Shown: positions 24,031 to 32,779 of the stretch, one piece after another
Numbering within the stretch: position 1 is the first letter of the stretch
How the letters are laid out: each line of letters opens with the position of its first letter
Assembly: GCA_019752535.1 (NCBI GenBank)
Contig: JAIEMA010000013.1
Span: 1 to 64,000 of the forward strand
Direction of reading: 5' to 3'
From: Bacteriovoracaceae bacterium
GTDB taxonomy: Bacteria > Bdellovibrionota > Bacteriovoracia > Bacteriovoracales > Bacteriovoracaceae
Length of the DNA stretch: 64,000 bases
Notes under the pieces: generated by a model
The model's input: the letters and a program-made list of their open reading frames with translations, nothing else
Databases searched by the model: none
What the model was told of the DNA's origin: nothing
Made by a program: the position numbers and the translations under genes

Positions 24031-27000
24031 TTACTCCATCACTCTAATGTGTTGCTCAATTTCGCTTTTTTCCGGAGCGTCCGGAACGAGCTTAAGATAC
24101 ACATTGTAGCTCTCAATGGCCAGGGAGCCCTGTCCCATGAGGCGATAAACATCACCTAGCTTTCTATGAATTTGTGGCTCTTCTGATGACTTCAAGTCAC
24201 TAACGGCACGCTTATAGAGATCAAGGGCAATGTCTAAATTTCCCCTCTTAAAGGCTATGTCAGCTAATCCACGGAGTGCACCATAAGAGCGGGTGTTAAT
24301 TCGCAGCGCTTTTTTATATTCGGCTTCAGAGGGGACGTATTGATCAGTCATGAAAAGAATATCGCCAACAAGGTTTAGACCCTCTTCATACTCGCCATTC
24401 ATTTTCATGTCTTCTTTCACGTCGACAAGCGCCTGCTCTTTATTATTTACGTAAAGTTCAATTTTGGCTTTGTAGTAACCCACACGTGGATATGTGGGAA
24501 GCTTTGCTCTGACTTTTACAAACCAGCCGGCCGCTTCCTGATAACGCTTAAGCTTCATCAACATTTTCCCGGTTTCCATCATCGAGTTCAGGTCACCCGG
24601 CTCTAGCTTAACAAGCTCTTCTGTGTATTTAATTGCATCCTCAATCTTCTCATCTAACATTGAGGATCTAATCAGGAATCGATAGACACGGGGATCTTTC
24701 ACGGGGAGCGCCTCAATGTCCTTTTTTGTATCTAAGAATTGCTGATTTTTGCCGGCCTTGTGGTAATAAATGGCAATATCCCCAAGAATTGAAGGGTTAT
24801 CGGGAAATTGTTTTAATAGTCCAAAGAGGTAATCTACTGCTTTATCTGCACCATCAATCTCATAAATGATTTCCGCATAAGCCAATTTATACTCGATATA
24901 TCTAGGATTGAGCTCCATCGCTTTAAACAAGTTGTTCTTCGCTTGATCAAATCTTTTAGCGCGAGTGAAGAGTTTTGAAAGCTTATAAAGATTTTTGTCC
25001 TCAAGAGGATTTTGATTGATGGCCTTTTGTAGCCATAAGATCGATTGGTTGAGATCACCCAATTTTTCATACATTTCAGCATTAAGCGAAGAATATCTCC
25101 AGTCTTCTCTCATTTCTGATGCGGCCATAATGGCAAACATTCTTTTTGCATCATTGAATTTATAGGTATCGATATAAGCGGCTACGAGTGCAAAGTTCGC
25201 CGCTTTATCTGTTGCATTTTCTTTTTGAATTTTTTCAAGTGTCTCGATTGCCTCTTTTGTCATTCCAAGACGCATTTGAATTTCTGCCAACATTAAGTCA
25301 GCTTTGATATAGCCAGATGAGAGATTCGTCGCCTTGAGGGATTTTAGCAATGCAGATTCAAAATCAAATTTTTCCATATCAAGAGCTGCTTCTTTAGAAA
25401 GTTCTCTCGCTTGAACTTGCTTAATAAGCTTTGAAGCTTCATCGCTGGCCGTGGGATCTATGTTTTTTATATTTGTTAATTTGTCGCGAAGAGATTCTGA
25501 ATCATTGAACTTAAGTGCTTCGGTGAATTTTTTTGCAGCTTCACCTGTTTTATTTTGAAATGCTAAAATAAAGCCCTGAAACTCAAGAAGTTTACCATAA
25601 TAAAGCTTTGATTTTTCTGCCAATTGCTCTGTAATTTTTTTGGACGTTTCAACAAGCCCCTTCATATCTAAGGCTTCTACTTGAAACTCACCCTTATGAA
25701 TAAGCAGAGGGACAGATGTTGGATTTTCTTTTAATCCAAAGTCTAAGGCTTCTCTCGCTTTATCTGGGTAGTTTTTATATCTGAAATAACTGACCAAGGC
25801 ATCAGTAACTTCAATTCCTCTTTTATCTATTTTTAAAAGTGAAGCTGCAACATCATCTGCTTTTTTCTCTAAGTTTTTTTCGGATAGACCTATCAGATAG
25901 GTGGCAAAGAGCTCTTTTGTTGGATTATTAGATCCTGCGTTTACAAATCTGTCCAAGACTTCATGTCCTGCATCGATTTTTGAAATTGAGCGATAAAACA
26001 AGCTCGCACCAAGAGCAACATCGGGATCAATATCTTGCAAAATTCTGTTTGCTTGAAGCAGTTTAAAGACAGTATTTCCATCTTTTTCAAAAGCCGATGA
26101 GTGAGGCAAGAGTTCACCATAAAGTCTTACTATTCTCGACAACGCTTCTTTCTTGGTCGTGTCGTTTTCATAAGCTTGTCTAGCTAATATAGCCGCATCA
26201 ATTTTTTCTGGATAAGTTCCCTTAGATAGCATTTCTTTACTCTTTGCATAGAGTTCATTTGATTTAGCCGGGTCTTTAACATCAAAGGGGACAGGGAAAT
26301 CAATCACTGGATCGATGGGTACTATTTTAAATTCTTGTTTAGGCTTTTTATCCTCCTCAGGGAACAGGACCGCGGCCATAACGCCAAGAAGAATCACAAT
26401 AAGAATCAGCTTCTTTCTCTTGGCCTGATTGTTTTCTTTTTTCTCAATGGCAGCTTCTGCGGCTATTTTAGCCGCTTCTTCCATTTTGATTTTTTTCTCT
26501 TTTTTTCTTTTCTCTTCATCTAGAAGTTCTTCTTGTTCAAGAATTTCTACTTCTGTTCTCTTCGCCTCTAGCTCCACCTTGTTGCGTATTTCTGTAAGTG
26601 ATATGGCCTGTGTGGCATCAGCGTTAAAATCAACTTTGTTTTTTTCTGCTTCTGCTTTTCTTATTTTGGATTCTTCCTCCAACTTAAGTCTTATTTCTTC
26701 TTTTCTTCTTTTTTCTTCTTCAAGCTCTTTTTTCCACTTCTTTGCATCGGGAGTAACGACTGTTTTATCTGCGTTATCTGCAACGGGAGCGACTTTTTTT
26801 GATTTGGTTGGCATTGATCGAACGACAGTCTTTTCACTTACATCTTCGTCAATTGATTCCTTGAGACTCACTTCCTTCTCTGGACCAATATCGAGCTGAA
26901 TGTCTTCCGTCTTAACGACAATTGATTTACTTTTTTCAAGTTGAGATTGACGATAATCAAACTCACGAAAGTTTTTCTTCTCTTCTTCGCTAACGGTCGG

Positions 27001-27321
27001 TTCGAAGGATTCTGGCTTCGTGACTTGAATTTCCTTTACCTCTTCAGGCGACTCTTGAATGGATTCAACTTCAGGGGAGTGAGGCTGATCTTTTTTTAAG
27101 ACATCAAGATCCAGGACAAAAGTCCCTTCACCAACAGCAGCAGCTTGTGCCGACTCATTCCAAAATTCAAAAGTTTTTAACGTGAGCCAATCACCTGTTG
27201 GAAAGAGTTGGCATTCTTCTTCGCCATTAATATGTTCCTTATCCTTCATCTCGAGGATTTGCTGCGAAAGAAATGGACCAACAACTCGTCCCGTTTTGAG
27301 ACGAACCCTATACTTTTCCAT
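24031..27321 (-). CDS. Large membrane-anchored TPR protein with N-terminal GYF_2-like domain
   Basis: 1096 residues. The first ~55 (VRLKTGRVVGPFLSQQILEM...) resemble a GYF_2/DUF4339 domain. An acidic, Lys/Glu-rich coiled coil follows to ~300, then one membrane helix (LILIVILLGVMAAVLFP, ~305-322). About 15 TPR-like repeats fill the rest, probably in the periplasm. It may be a scaffold, perhaps comparable to TPR proteins that partner polarity factors in predators (inference). It ends three bases before serS. No SD precedes the ATG; TATAAT ends 8 bases upstream of it, so the mRNA could be leaderless. Confidence 0.8.
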   Translation of the reverse strand: MEKYRVRLKTGRVVGPFLSQQILEMKDKEHINGEEECQLFPTGDWLTLKTFEFWNESAQAAAVGEGTFVLDLDVLKKDQPHSPEVESIQESPEEVKEIQVTKPESFEPTVSEEEKKNFREFDYRQSQLEKSKSIVVKTEDIQLDIGPEKEVSLKESIDEDVSEKTVVRSMPTKSKKVAPVADNADKTVVTPDAKKWKKELEEEKRRKEEIRLKLEEESKIRKAEAEKNKVDFNADATQAISLTEIRNKVELEAKRTEVEILEQEELLDEEKRKKEKKIKMEEAAKIAAEAAIEKKENNQAKRKKLILIVILLGVMAAVLFPEEDKKPKQEFKIVPIDPVIDFPVPFDVKDPAKSNELYAKSKEMLSKGTYPEKIDAAILARQAYENDTTKKEALSRIVRLYGELLPHSSAFEKDGNTVFKLLQANRILQDIDPDVALGASLFYRSISKIDAGHEVLDRFVNAGSNNPTKELFATYLIGLSEKNLEKKADDVAASLLKIDKRGIEVTDALVSYFRYKNYPDKAREALDFGLKENPTSVPLLIHKGEFQVEALDMKGLVETSKKITEQLAEKSKLYYGKLLEFQGFILAFQNKTGEAAKKFTEALKFNDSESLRDKLTNIKNIDPTASDEASKLIKQVQARELSKEAALDMEKFDFESALLKSLKATNLSSGYIKADLMLAEIQMRLGMTKEAIETLEKIQKENATDKAANFALVAAYIDTYKFNDAKRMFAIMAASEMREDWRYSSLNAEMYEKLGDLNQSILWLQKAINQNPLEDKNLYKLSKLFTRAKRFDQAKNNLFKAMELNPRYIEYKLAYAEIIYEIDGADKAVDYLFGLLKQFPDNPSILGDIAIYYHKAGKNQQFLDTKKDIEALPVKDPRVYRFLIRSSMLDEKIEDAIKYTEELVKLEPGDLNSMMETGKMLMKLKRYQEAAGWFVKVRAKLPTYPRVGYYKAKIELYVNNKEQALVDVKEDMKMNGEYEEGLNLVGDILFMTDQYVPSEAEYKKALRINTRSYGALRGLADIAFKRGNLDIALDLYKRAVSDLKSSEEPQIHRKLGDVYRLMGQGSLAIESYNVYLKLVPDAPEKSEIEQHIRVME

Positions 27322-27382
27322 ACATACTAATTATATGTCTTTTATTTTAGCGCAGGGAGAAAATGTTAAAAAAGTAAATTGC

Positions 27383-28027
27383 TCAAATATTGTTTTTGAA
27401 GACATCGGCGACTAGTTTATCAACCATCATGATTCCATAAACCAAATAGGCGATTAAAAATATCCATGTGTGCGACTGACTTCTCTTGGCCCGAATCAAA
27501 ATCTTTAAGAATGAGATTACATAAAAAATGAATAGGAGAATTGTAAGTATCTCACCGGCCCACATAGGTCTTGCCTGCATAAACAGATTTTCAAATACAA
27601 AGAACTGGAAAATAAATAGCAATCTCAATAGACCATACTTGAAATAGTCAGATCTTGGATCCATCAATTGATAAGCAAAAAGAAGCAAGAATTCAGCAGC
27701 AATCATGGCCAACCAAGGCCCAAGATTATCTGGGGCATAAATCAAAGGAAGGGTTGGCCAAATGAGTATGAGGGGCCAATAGAGTTCCCAGTTTTTCTTT
27801 CGGATAACCAGTATAACGACGCTTAGAGAAAACCCTATGAGATAGCTATAATTTATCCATTTTTTGCTCAATGAAGGCATGATAAATATAGCAACCAGAG
27901 GCAAAAGCACAATTATTAAACTACCCAGAGCACTTAGGGTAAACCTGGAGTAGCGGCCAATCACAACTGTTTGAGCGCGAAGCAAGGTGGCCAGCAATAT
28001 TGCAAATACAAAACTAGTCATTATCAT
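27383..28027 (-). CDS. Unassigned polytopic membrane protein after the NuoK-like gene
   Basis: 214 residues with about seven predicted helices. It is the last gene of the nuo unit, overlapping the NuoK-like gene by 4 bases (ATGA). I recognise no motif and cannot align it convincingly to NuoL, M or N, although a heavily trimmed antiporter-like subunit would fit the gene order. The M1 or M3 ATG (six bases apart) could start it. Intact frame and coupling indicate it is expressed. Confidence 0.7.
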   Translation of the reverse strand: MIMTSFVFAILLATLLRAQTVVIGRYSRFTLSALGSLIIVLLPLVAIFIMPSLSKKWINYSYLIGFSLSVVILVIRKKNWELYWPLILIWPTLPLIYAPDNLGPWLAMIAAEFLLLFAYQLMDPRSDYFKYGLLRLLFIFQFFVFENLFMQARPMWAGEILTILLFIFYVISFLKILIRAKRSQSHTWIFLIAYLVYGIMMVDKLVADVFKNNI

Positions 28028-28278
28028 TCTTGTCGCCTTCTCTTTTTAAGAAGAAAGGAGAGAACAATAGCAAAACAGAAAACCAAAACCAAAAGGCAAA
28101 CAAATGTAATTTTTTCTCTCTCTGCAGAACCAAACATTGGTCTGTGAGTAGACGTCACAATTACGCTTTGGAGCCAAACCATAATGGCTAAATACATACA
28201 AAAGATGTTTCTTCGCGTGAATAAACATATCATTGCAAACAGTGTAGGAACAAAAAGAAGAAGATTTAGATCAATCAT
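28024..28278 (-). CDS. NuoK-like degenerate membrane protein
   Basis: 84 residues with three helices and the NuoK layout. FTRRNIFCMYLAIMVWLQS lines up with the ARKNIVAILLGIELILNA of the real NuoK nearby, and total span matches. The NuoK proton-path glutamates are missing: GIEL becomes AIMV and AAAEAAVG becomes LVLVFCFA. ATG 28278, with GGGAAAG upstream, overlaps the previous stop by 8 bases; the track start at 28338 would add 20 residues and a 68-base overlap. Probably an eroded paralog with a structural role. Homology needs a profile search. Confidence 0.6.
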   Translation of the reverse strand: MIDLNLLLFVPTLFAMICLFTRRNIFCMYLAIMVWLQSVIVTSTHRPMFGSAEREKITFVCLLVLVFCFAIVLSFLLKKRRRQE

Positions 28279-28705
28279 ATAAATTCTTTCCCACCATCCA
28301 TAAGACAACAATAGAGAGCAACATAAAAGATTCGCCATTTATCAATGAAATCGAATTCACTGGCGATAGGGTCTGAACTGACTGACCTGAGTGCATCGAG
28401 AGCAACCACTGTCCAAAGAAAAAAGCAATTACGAGTCCCCAGCCAAGTAGATGAATACTTGCTCTCTTTTTTTGGTGGGTTAAAACCTGATCTCTACTGT
28501 GTGCGCTGAGTGAGGCATAAACAGCAAGTGTGCTAAGAATCATAATTGTAAAAAAAACGGGATCAATATCGGTCATATTCCCTTGAAAGAGAAAGAAAAT
28601 GTTGAGTGAGGTATACGCCAGAAAACTAATTAATGAGATTAGTCTATCGTTTGTAAATAAGGCACCTAGGGCCAATAGGTTAAGAATTAATAAAAGCAAA
28701 GGCAT
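28271..28705 (-). CDS. NuoJ-like degenerate membrane protein
   Basis: 144 residues. The first two helices (LLALGALFTNDRLISLISFLAYTSLNIFFLF) parallel NuoJ ILGAVLVLTTKNIMHSCVFLL. The last segment (SISLINGESFMLLSIVVLWMVGK) parallels the NuoJ C-terminal LVKDHILAFEISSVLLLGALVG. The conserved glycine-rich helix YVGGVVILMLF has no counterpart; IMILSTLAVYASL stands there. 26-base overlap with the preceding gene. Same position as nuoJ in the first set. A degenerate paralog is the best reading, not certain. Confidence 0.6.
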   Translation of the reverse strand: MPLLLLILNLLALGALFTNDRLISLISFLAYTSLNIFFLFQGNMTDIDPVFFTIMILSTLAVYASLSAHSRDQVLTHQKKRASIHLLGWGLVIAFFFGQWLLSMHSGQSVQTLSPVNSISLINGESFMLLSIVVLWMVGKNLYD

Positions 28706-29453
28706 TTAAAACCACCAAGGATTTAATGATTAACGAGGTCATCAGACAGAACTGTGCAACCCACCAAAATCTTCTTCTTATCCAGGCACGTCCCGTAAAA
28801 ACACGAACGACTCCCCTGAGTGACAAAACGAAAACAAGCAAAATAATAAAATTCTGAAGAGATTCAATTTGATAGTTAAGCAGAAAGAGCAAAGCAACAA
28901 TTGACCAAGAGCAAGAAACAACATCATCAATTGCTGATAGGAGCGATGGCTTAGATTCGCCTGCAAACATTATGTAAAAAAGGATGAGTGAACAGAGCCC
29001 GTAAGGCTTTCCGCCGCCGAGCTGAAGTTCTGCCACTCCAAGAACGACAAGATGGATTAACCAGAAATGTTCACTATCTAACTTTAAAGAAACATTTTCC
29101 CATTTAAGTGGAATATAGAACTGAGCCGCTTTCCTAAGAACCTCAATCACTAAAAGCAAAACCCACATGAGTAGAACAAAATGAAGAGATATCTTTTCTT
29201 GATTTAAAATGGCCCAAGCGACCACTCCGTACTTAATGAGCACGGATGCCAGTCTTGATACTCTCGTTATAAATGACTCGGGTTCAATTCCCAATCTCGT
29301 TTGGATTTGATCTGCAAACCACATAATCCATTTTTGTGAAGACAGCCCACCACGGCCGATTGACCACGGCATCGTGCGAATAAAGAACACAAAAAATGAA
29401 ATTGAGGCAATAAAGAAAAAATAAAATGATGAAAATTGAATTGTATTATTCAT
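28680..29453 (-). CDS. NuoH-like degenerate membrane protein
   Basis: 257 residues with about seven helices. Near residue 30, GRGGLSSQKWIMWFADQI recalls the NuoH segment GPYGLLQFLADGVK, and the charged tail RVFTGRAWIRRRFWWVAQ recalls the NuoH end WTFPRLRVDHLMSICWK. The quinone-channel motif AETNRAPFDLPEAESELVSG is not recognisable; GESKPSLLSAIDDVV is the nearest. It is shorter than the 370-residue NuoH. ATG 29453 overlaps the previous stop by 8 bases; the track's earlier start is TTG. Weak homology supported by gene order. Confidence 0.5.
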   Translation of the reverse strand: MNNTIQFSSFYFFFIASISFFVFFIRTMPWSIGRGGLSSQKWIMWFADQIQTRLGIEPESFITRVSRLASVLIKYGVVAWAILNQEKISLHFVLLMWVLLLVIEVLRKAAQFYIPLKWENVSLKLDSEHFWLIHLVVLGVAELQLGGGKPYGLCSLILFYIMFAGESKPSLLSAIDDVVSCSWSIVALLFLLNYQIESLQNFIILLVFVLSLRGVVRVFTGRAWIRRRFWWVAQFCLMTSLIIKSLVVLNAFAFINS

Positions 29454-29736
29454 CGCCAAGCTTCTTAAATCGCACAAGTAGCGAAACAATAATTATAAAC
29501 AAAATTCCAAGGGCAATTGGTTGTCCCCAAGCGCCTGCAAGGCGCCCACCGACGGGTACCAACAAAAGAACAAAATAGATAATGAAGTGAAGAGTTAACT
29601 GATTGAGGGCTTCAGTGGTCGTAATTGGGCCTTGATGATCTGTGCTCAGTCTAGACTTAGATTTTATGCGTATAAAAGCTGTTGGAAGCAGGAAAACCAA
29701 CATGGGGAGAATGAGAACGATAATATCGGCTCCCAT
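29446..29736 (-). CDS. NuoA-like degenerate membrane protein
   Basis: 96 residues with three helices. EALNQLTLHFIIYFVLLLV parallels TAWSAFNVRFYVVGLIFII of NuoA, and it ends FKKLGDE where NuoA has WKKGDLDW. The NuoA motifs YECG and FDVE are lost (here HQGP and VPVGG). It follows nuoN by 11 bases. ATG 29736 has GGG six bases upstream; the track ATG at 29742 is two codons earlier. First gene of the second set, as nuoA is first of the real set. Confidence 0.5.
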   Translation of the reverse strand: MGADIIVLILPMLVFLLPTAFIRIKSKSRLSTDHQGPITTTEALNQLTLHFIIYFVLLLVPVGGRLAGAWGQPIALGILFIIIVSLLVRFKKLGDE

Positions 29737-29747
29737 TCCCATCCCTT

Positions 29748-31214
29748 TTATTGGATAAATAATTTTGCGCCACCAGAAAGACTCATTAGTCCTTCCCAGA
29801 AGATTCCCATAAATAGAACAGGAAGAGTGAGTGCGACCACTAAAACTCTTGTTCCATCAGTAAAGCCGGGAACCATTTCGGTTGACTCTGGTTTTGAGAA
29901 GACCATCTCTTTGATGAGCTTCATATAATAATAGAGGCCAATAACGGAGTTAATGGCAGCAATGAATGCCAATCCGTAATATTTTTTCTCAATAACTACA
30001 GAAAGAATGTTGAACTTGGCCACAAAACCACTAAATGGTGGCATTCCCGCAAGGGAGAACAGGACCACAGTCATCATAATCGCCATTGAAGGATGTCTAT
30101 GAATCAAACCTCTAAAGATTGCCTGGCTATCTGTCCCGTATGTGTCATTGAGAACTGATGTAATCCAGAAAGCAACAAGAGTCATAAATAGATAAGCCAT
30201 TCCGTAATAGAGAATCGCTCTTGTTCCGACTTCATCGAGAACAACAATACCAAGTATCATCATCCCGACGTGGCCAATTGAAGAGAAGGCTAAAAGTCTT
30301 TTAACTGAATCTTGTCCAATCGCAGTGACGTTACCAACTGTCATTGTTAATGCGGCAACGATATGGAGTAATCCAATCCATACAGTTGAAAGTGGTGAGC
30401 TGACTGAGAAGAAGAGATTTGAAAATCTAATCAATACAGCGATACCTGCCATTTTTGGAACAATGGCAAAGAATGCAGTAACTGGAATAGGTGCGCCTTG
30501 ATAAACGTCTGGACTCCACATGTGAAAGGGGAAGGCGCTGATCTTGTATCCTAGGCCTGCGAAGAATAATAGAAAGGCAGCCATCAAGAAAACTAAGTCA
30601 GTACCTTGGACAGAAGCAATTTTTGGAGCAAGCTCAGTAAATTGAATTGAACCTAAGAGGCCATAAATGTGGCTCATTCCAAAAAGCATGATCCCTGCTG
30701 TAAGACCACCGTAGAGCGCATACTTCATTCCGGCTTCAGTAGAGGTTGAATCCTCTCTCTTGAGAGATGTCATCACATAACTCAGGATAGAGAGAATTTC
30801 GATACCAAGATAGACCGTTAACATATTATTGGCCGAAGCAAGAAGCATTCCACCGATAAGAGTTCCGATCGCTAAAACGACAAATTCAGACTTGAGATCT
30901 GAGTAAATATCGTTTGAAGATTTCGAAAGCCAAAGACTTCCAAGTGTTCCAAAGACCAAGATGAGTTTTATAAGTGTGCTGAACTGATCAATCACAACTG
31001 CATTATAGAAACCAAGAGTTGGTTTGATGTGGAGATTCATCATTAGTGCACAGGCCGTAGCAAGAAGACCCGCTGTCGCCAAAATATAAATTTTTGAGCG
31101 ATCAGTGCCTTCATCCTTATGCATGGCTTCGGCAACCAACAAAAGACACATCAAGCCCACGCAAATGAGCTCGGGCAAGTACATTTGGACAGAAATTTTT
31201 AAAATATCGAGCAC
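29748..31214 (-). CDS. nuoN: NADH-quinone oxidoreductase subunit N
   Basis: Antiporter-like membrane subunit of complex I. 488 residues with ~14 helices; YLGIEILSILSYV carries the conserved Glu, EAGMKYALYGGL the lysine helix, FPFHMWSPDVYQGAPIPVTAF and KRLLAFSSIGHVGMM are family hallmarks. GTG start with GAGAGG six bases upstream. It lies 10 bases after nuoM. Translocates ions across the inner membrane as electrons pass to quinone. Confidence 0.96.
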   Translation of the reverse strand: MLDILKISVQMYLPELICVGLMCLLLVAEAMHKDEGTDRSKIYILATAGLLATACALMMNLHIKPTLGFYNAVVIDQFSTLIKLILVFGTLGSLWLSKSSNDIYSDLKSEFVVLAIGTLIGGMLLASANNMLTVYLGIEILSILSYVMTSLKREDSTSTEAGMKYALYGGLTAGIMLFGMSHIYGLLGSIQFTELAPKIASVQGTDLVFLMAAFLLFFAGLGYKISAFPFHMWSPDVYQGAPIPVTAFFAIVPKMAGIAVLIRFSNLFFSVSSPLSTVWIGLLHIVAALTMTVGNVTAIGQDSVKRLLAFSSIGHVGMMILGIVVLDEVGTRAILYYGMAYLFMTLVAFWITSVLNDTYGTDSQAIFRGLIHRHPSMAIMMTVVLFSLAGMPPFSGFVAKFNILSVVIEKKYYGLAFIAAINSVIGLYYYMKLIKEMVFSKPESTEMVPGFTDGTRVLVVALTLPVLFMGIFWEGLMSLSGGAKLFIQ

Positions 31215-31224
31215 AAAAAACCTC

Positions 31225-32748
31225 TCAGTATTTAGCTAACAAATCTACCAATTGCCCAACAGAAGCTTTCATGATGTTCAAAATTGGGGCAGGGAAAATT
31301 CCGAAAACAATCACTGCCGCACAAAGTGGCAACATGTAAGCGACTTCTCTAAGATTCATGTCATCATATTCTTTAACTGACTCAGCGACTTCACCGAAGA
31401 ACATACGCTTGAATGCCCAAAGAAGGTAGGCCGCTCCAAGAAGAAGTCCGATGAGTGCAAGAACAGTCATTGTTGTGAACTTAGCGTAGATACCTAGGAA
31501 GATAAGGGCTTCAGAGATAAACCCTGAGAGACCCGGAAGTCCCATTGAAGCAAACATACCAATAATAAAAATGATCGAATATTTTGGCATTTGAGTATAG
31601 AGACCTCCAAAACCTTTAGATCCATCTGGGCGAACGATCCAACGGTGATGTGAACGCTCATAAAGCACACCGATTAACAAGAACATCATGGCCGTTGAGG
31701 TACCATGATTAAACATTTGAAGAACTGCTCCATTCATTCCTGTCGTCGTCATGGCAGAGAGTCCCATCATCACAAAGCCCATGTGGGAAACTGAAGAATA
31801 CGCGATGAGTTTTTTGATATCATCTTGAGCCATTGCACAGAGCGCTCCGTAGATAACAGATATCAAACCGAGGGTTCCAATAATTCCAGAATATTCAACC
31901 GAAGCGGCTGGAAAAATGGGGAATGAGAATCGCAAGAAGCCATAAGTTCCCATTTTCAAGAGAACGCCGGCGAGGATAACAGACACCGCTGTAGGAGCTT
32001 GCACGTGGGCGTGTGGCAGCCAAGTGTGGAACGGGAAAACTGGAACTTTAATAGCAAAACCAAGGAACATGGCCCAGAAGAAAAGTTTCTCGAATGAGAA
32101 ATCATGGCCAAAAATGTTTACTTGAAGATCAGAGAATTTACCACCGTGCATCGCTAGAATATTGAAAGAATCAACACCTTTTCCAGTTGCATAGTAGAGA
32201 GCGATAATACCAACCAACATGACTATTGAGCCGAAGAATGTATAAAGGAAGAACTTAACTGCTGCATACTCACGGTTCTCGCCGCCCCAAACGCCAATGA
32301 GGAAGAACATTGGAATAAGCATGACTTCCCAGTAAACGTAAAAGAGGAAGAAATCGAGAGAGAAGAAAACGCCAAAGACAGTTGATTGCAACATAAGGAT
32401 AAGGGCAAAGTAGCCTTTAATGTTTTTTTCAACAGTCCATGAGGCCGGAACGCAGAGGAAGAAGAGAAGCCCGTTAAGGATCGTCATCGGTAGAGAGATA
32501 CCATCAATACCTAGACTATAAAAGATATGGAATTGCTCAATCCAAGGCATCTTCACCAAGAAGTCTGGTTGCATCCCTGGAATACTTTGATCAAACTTCG
32601 CATACAACACGAGAGTCAGAATAAAAGTAAAGGCCGTCGAAACTAGTGCAGTCCAACGAATGGCATTGTCGTTTCCTTTCGGGATAACCAACAAGGCAAT
32701 TAATCCAACTATCGGTGACCAAAGAATCCAATTTAATAGACCGTTCAC
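31225..32748 (-). CDS. nuoM: NADH-quinone oxidoreductase subunit M
   Basis: 507 residues with ~14 helices. FFLFYVYWEVMLIPMFFLIGVWGG contains the essential Glu, KFFLYTFFGS the helix-broken lysine region, PFHTWLPHAHVQAPTAVSVILAGVLLKMG and KKLIAYSSVSHMGF are canonical. GTG start, GAGGAG seven bases upstream. Middle antiporter-like subunit of the membrane arm, between L and N. Confidence 0.97.
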   Translation of the reverse strand: MNGLLNWILWSPIVGLIALLVIPKGNDNAIRWTALVSTAFTFILTLVLYAKFDQSIPGMQPDFLVKMPWIEQFHIFYSLGIDGISLPMTILNGLLFFLCVPASWTVEKNIKGYFALILMLQSTVFGVFFSLDFFLFYVYWEVMLIPMFFLIGVWGGENREYAAVKFFLYTFFGSIVMLVGIIALYYATGKGVDSFNILAMHGGKFSDLQVNIFGHDFSFEKLFFWAMFLGFAIKVPVFPFHTWLPHAHVQAPTAVSVILAGVLLKMGTYGFLRFSFPIFPAASVEYSGIIGTLGLISVIYGALCAMAQDDIKKLIAYSSVSHMGFVMMGLSAMTTTGMNGAVLQMFNHGTSTAMMFLLIGVLYERSHHRWIVRPDGSKGFGGLYTQMPKYSIIFIIGMFASMGLPGLSGFISEALIFLGIYAKFTTMTVLALIGLLLGAAYLLWAFKRMFFGEVAESVKEYDDMNLREVAYMLPLCAAVIVFGIFPAPILNIMKASVGQLVDLLAKY

Positions 32749-32779
32749 GTTATTCTCCTCGCTAAAACCACAGCGTTAT

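Noticed and set aside
26429-26899. 156-residue plus-strand ORF, Ser/Phe rich
   Set aside because: Antisense shadow of the Lys/Glu-rich coiled coil of the TPR protein.
28271-29489. Pseudogene interpretation of the nuo-like set
   Set aside because: All frames are open, compactly coupled and have usable starts; no frameshift or stop was seen.
27383-29736. Mrp-type Na+/H+ antiporter as identity of the small membrane genes
   Set aside because: Only the NuoK-like protein could also fit MrpC; order and the NuoA/J-like proteins fit a nuo duplication better.
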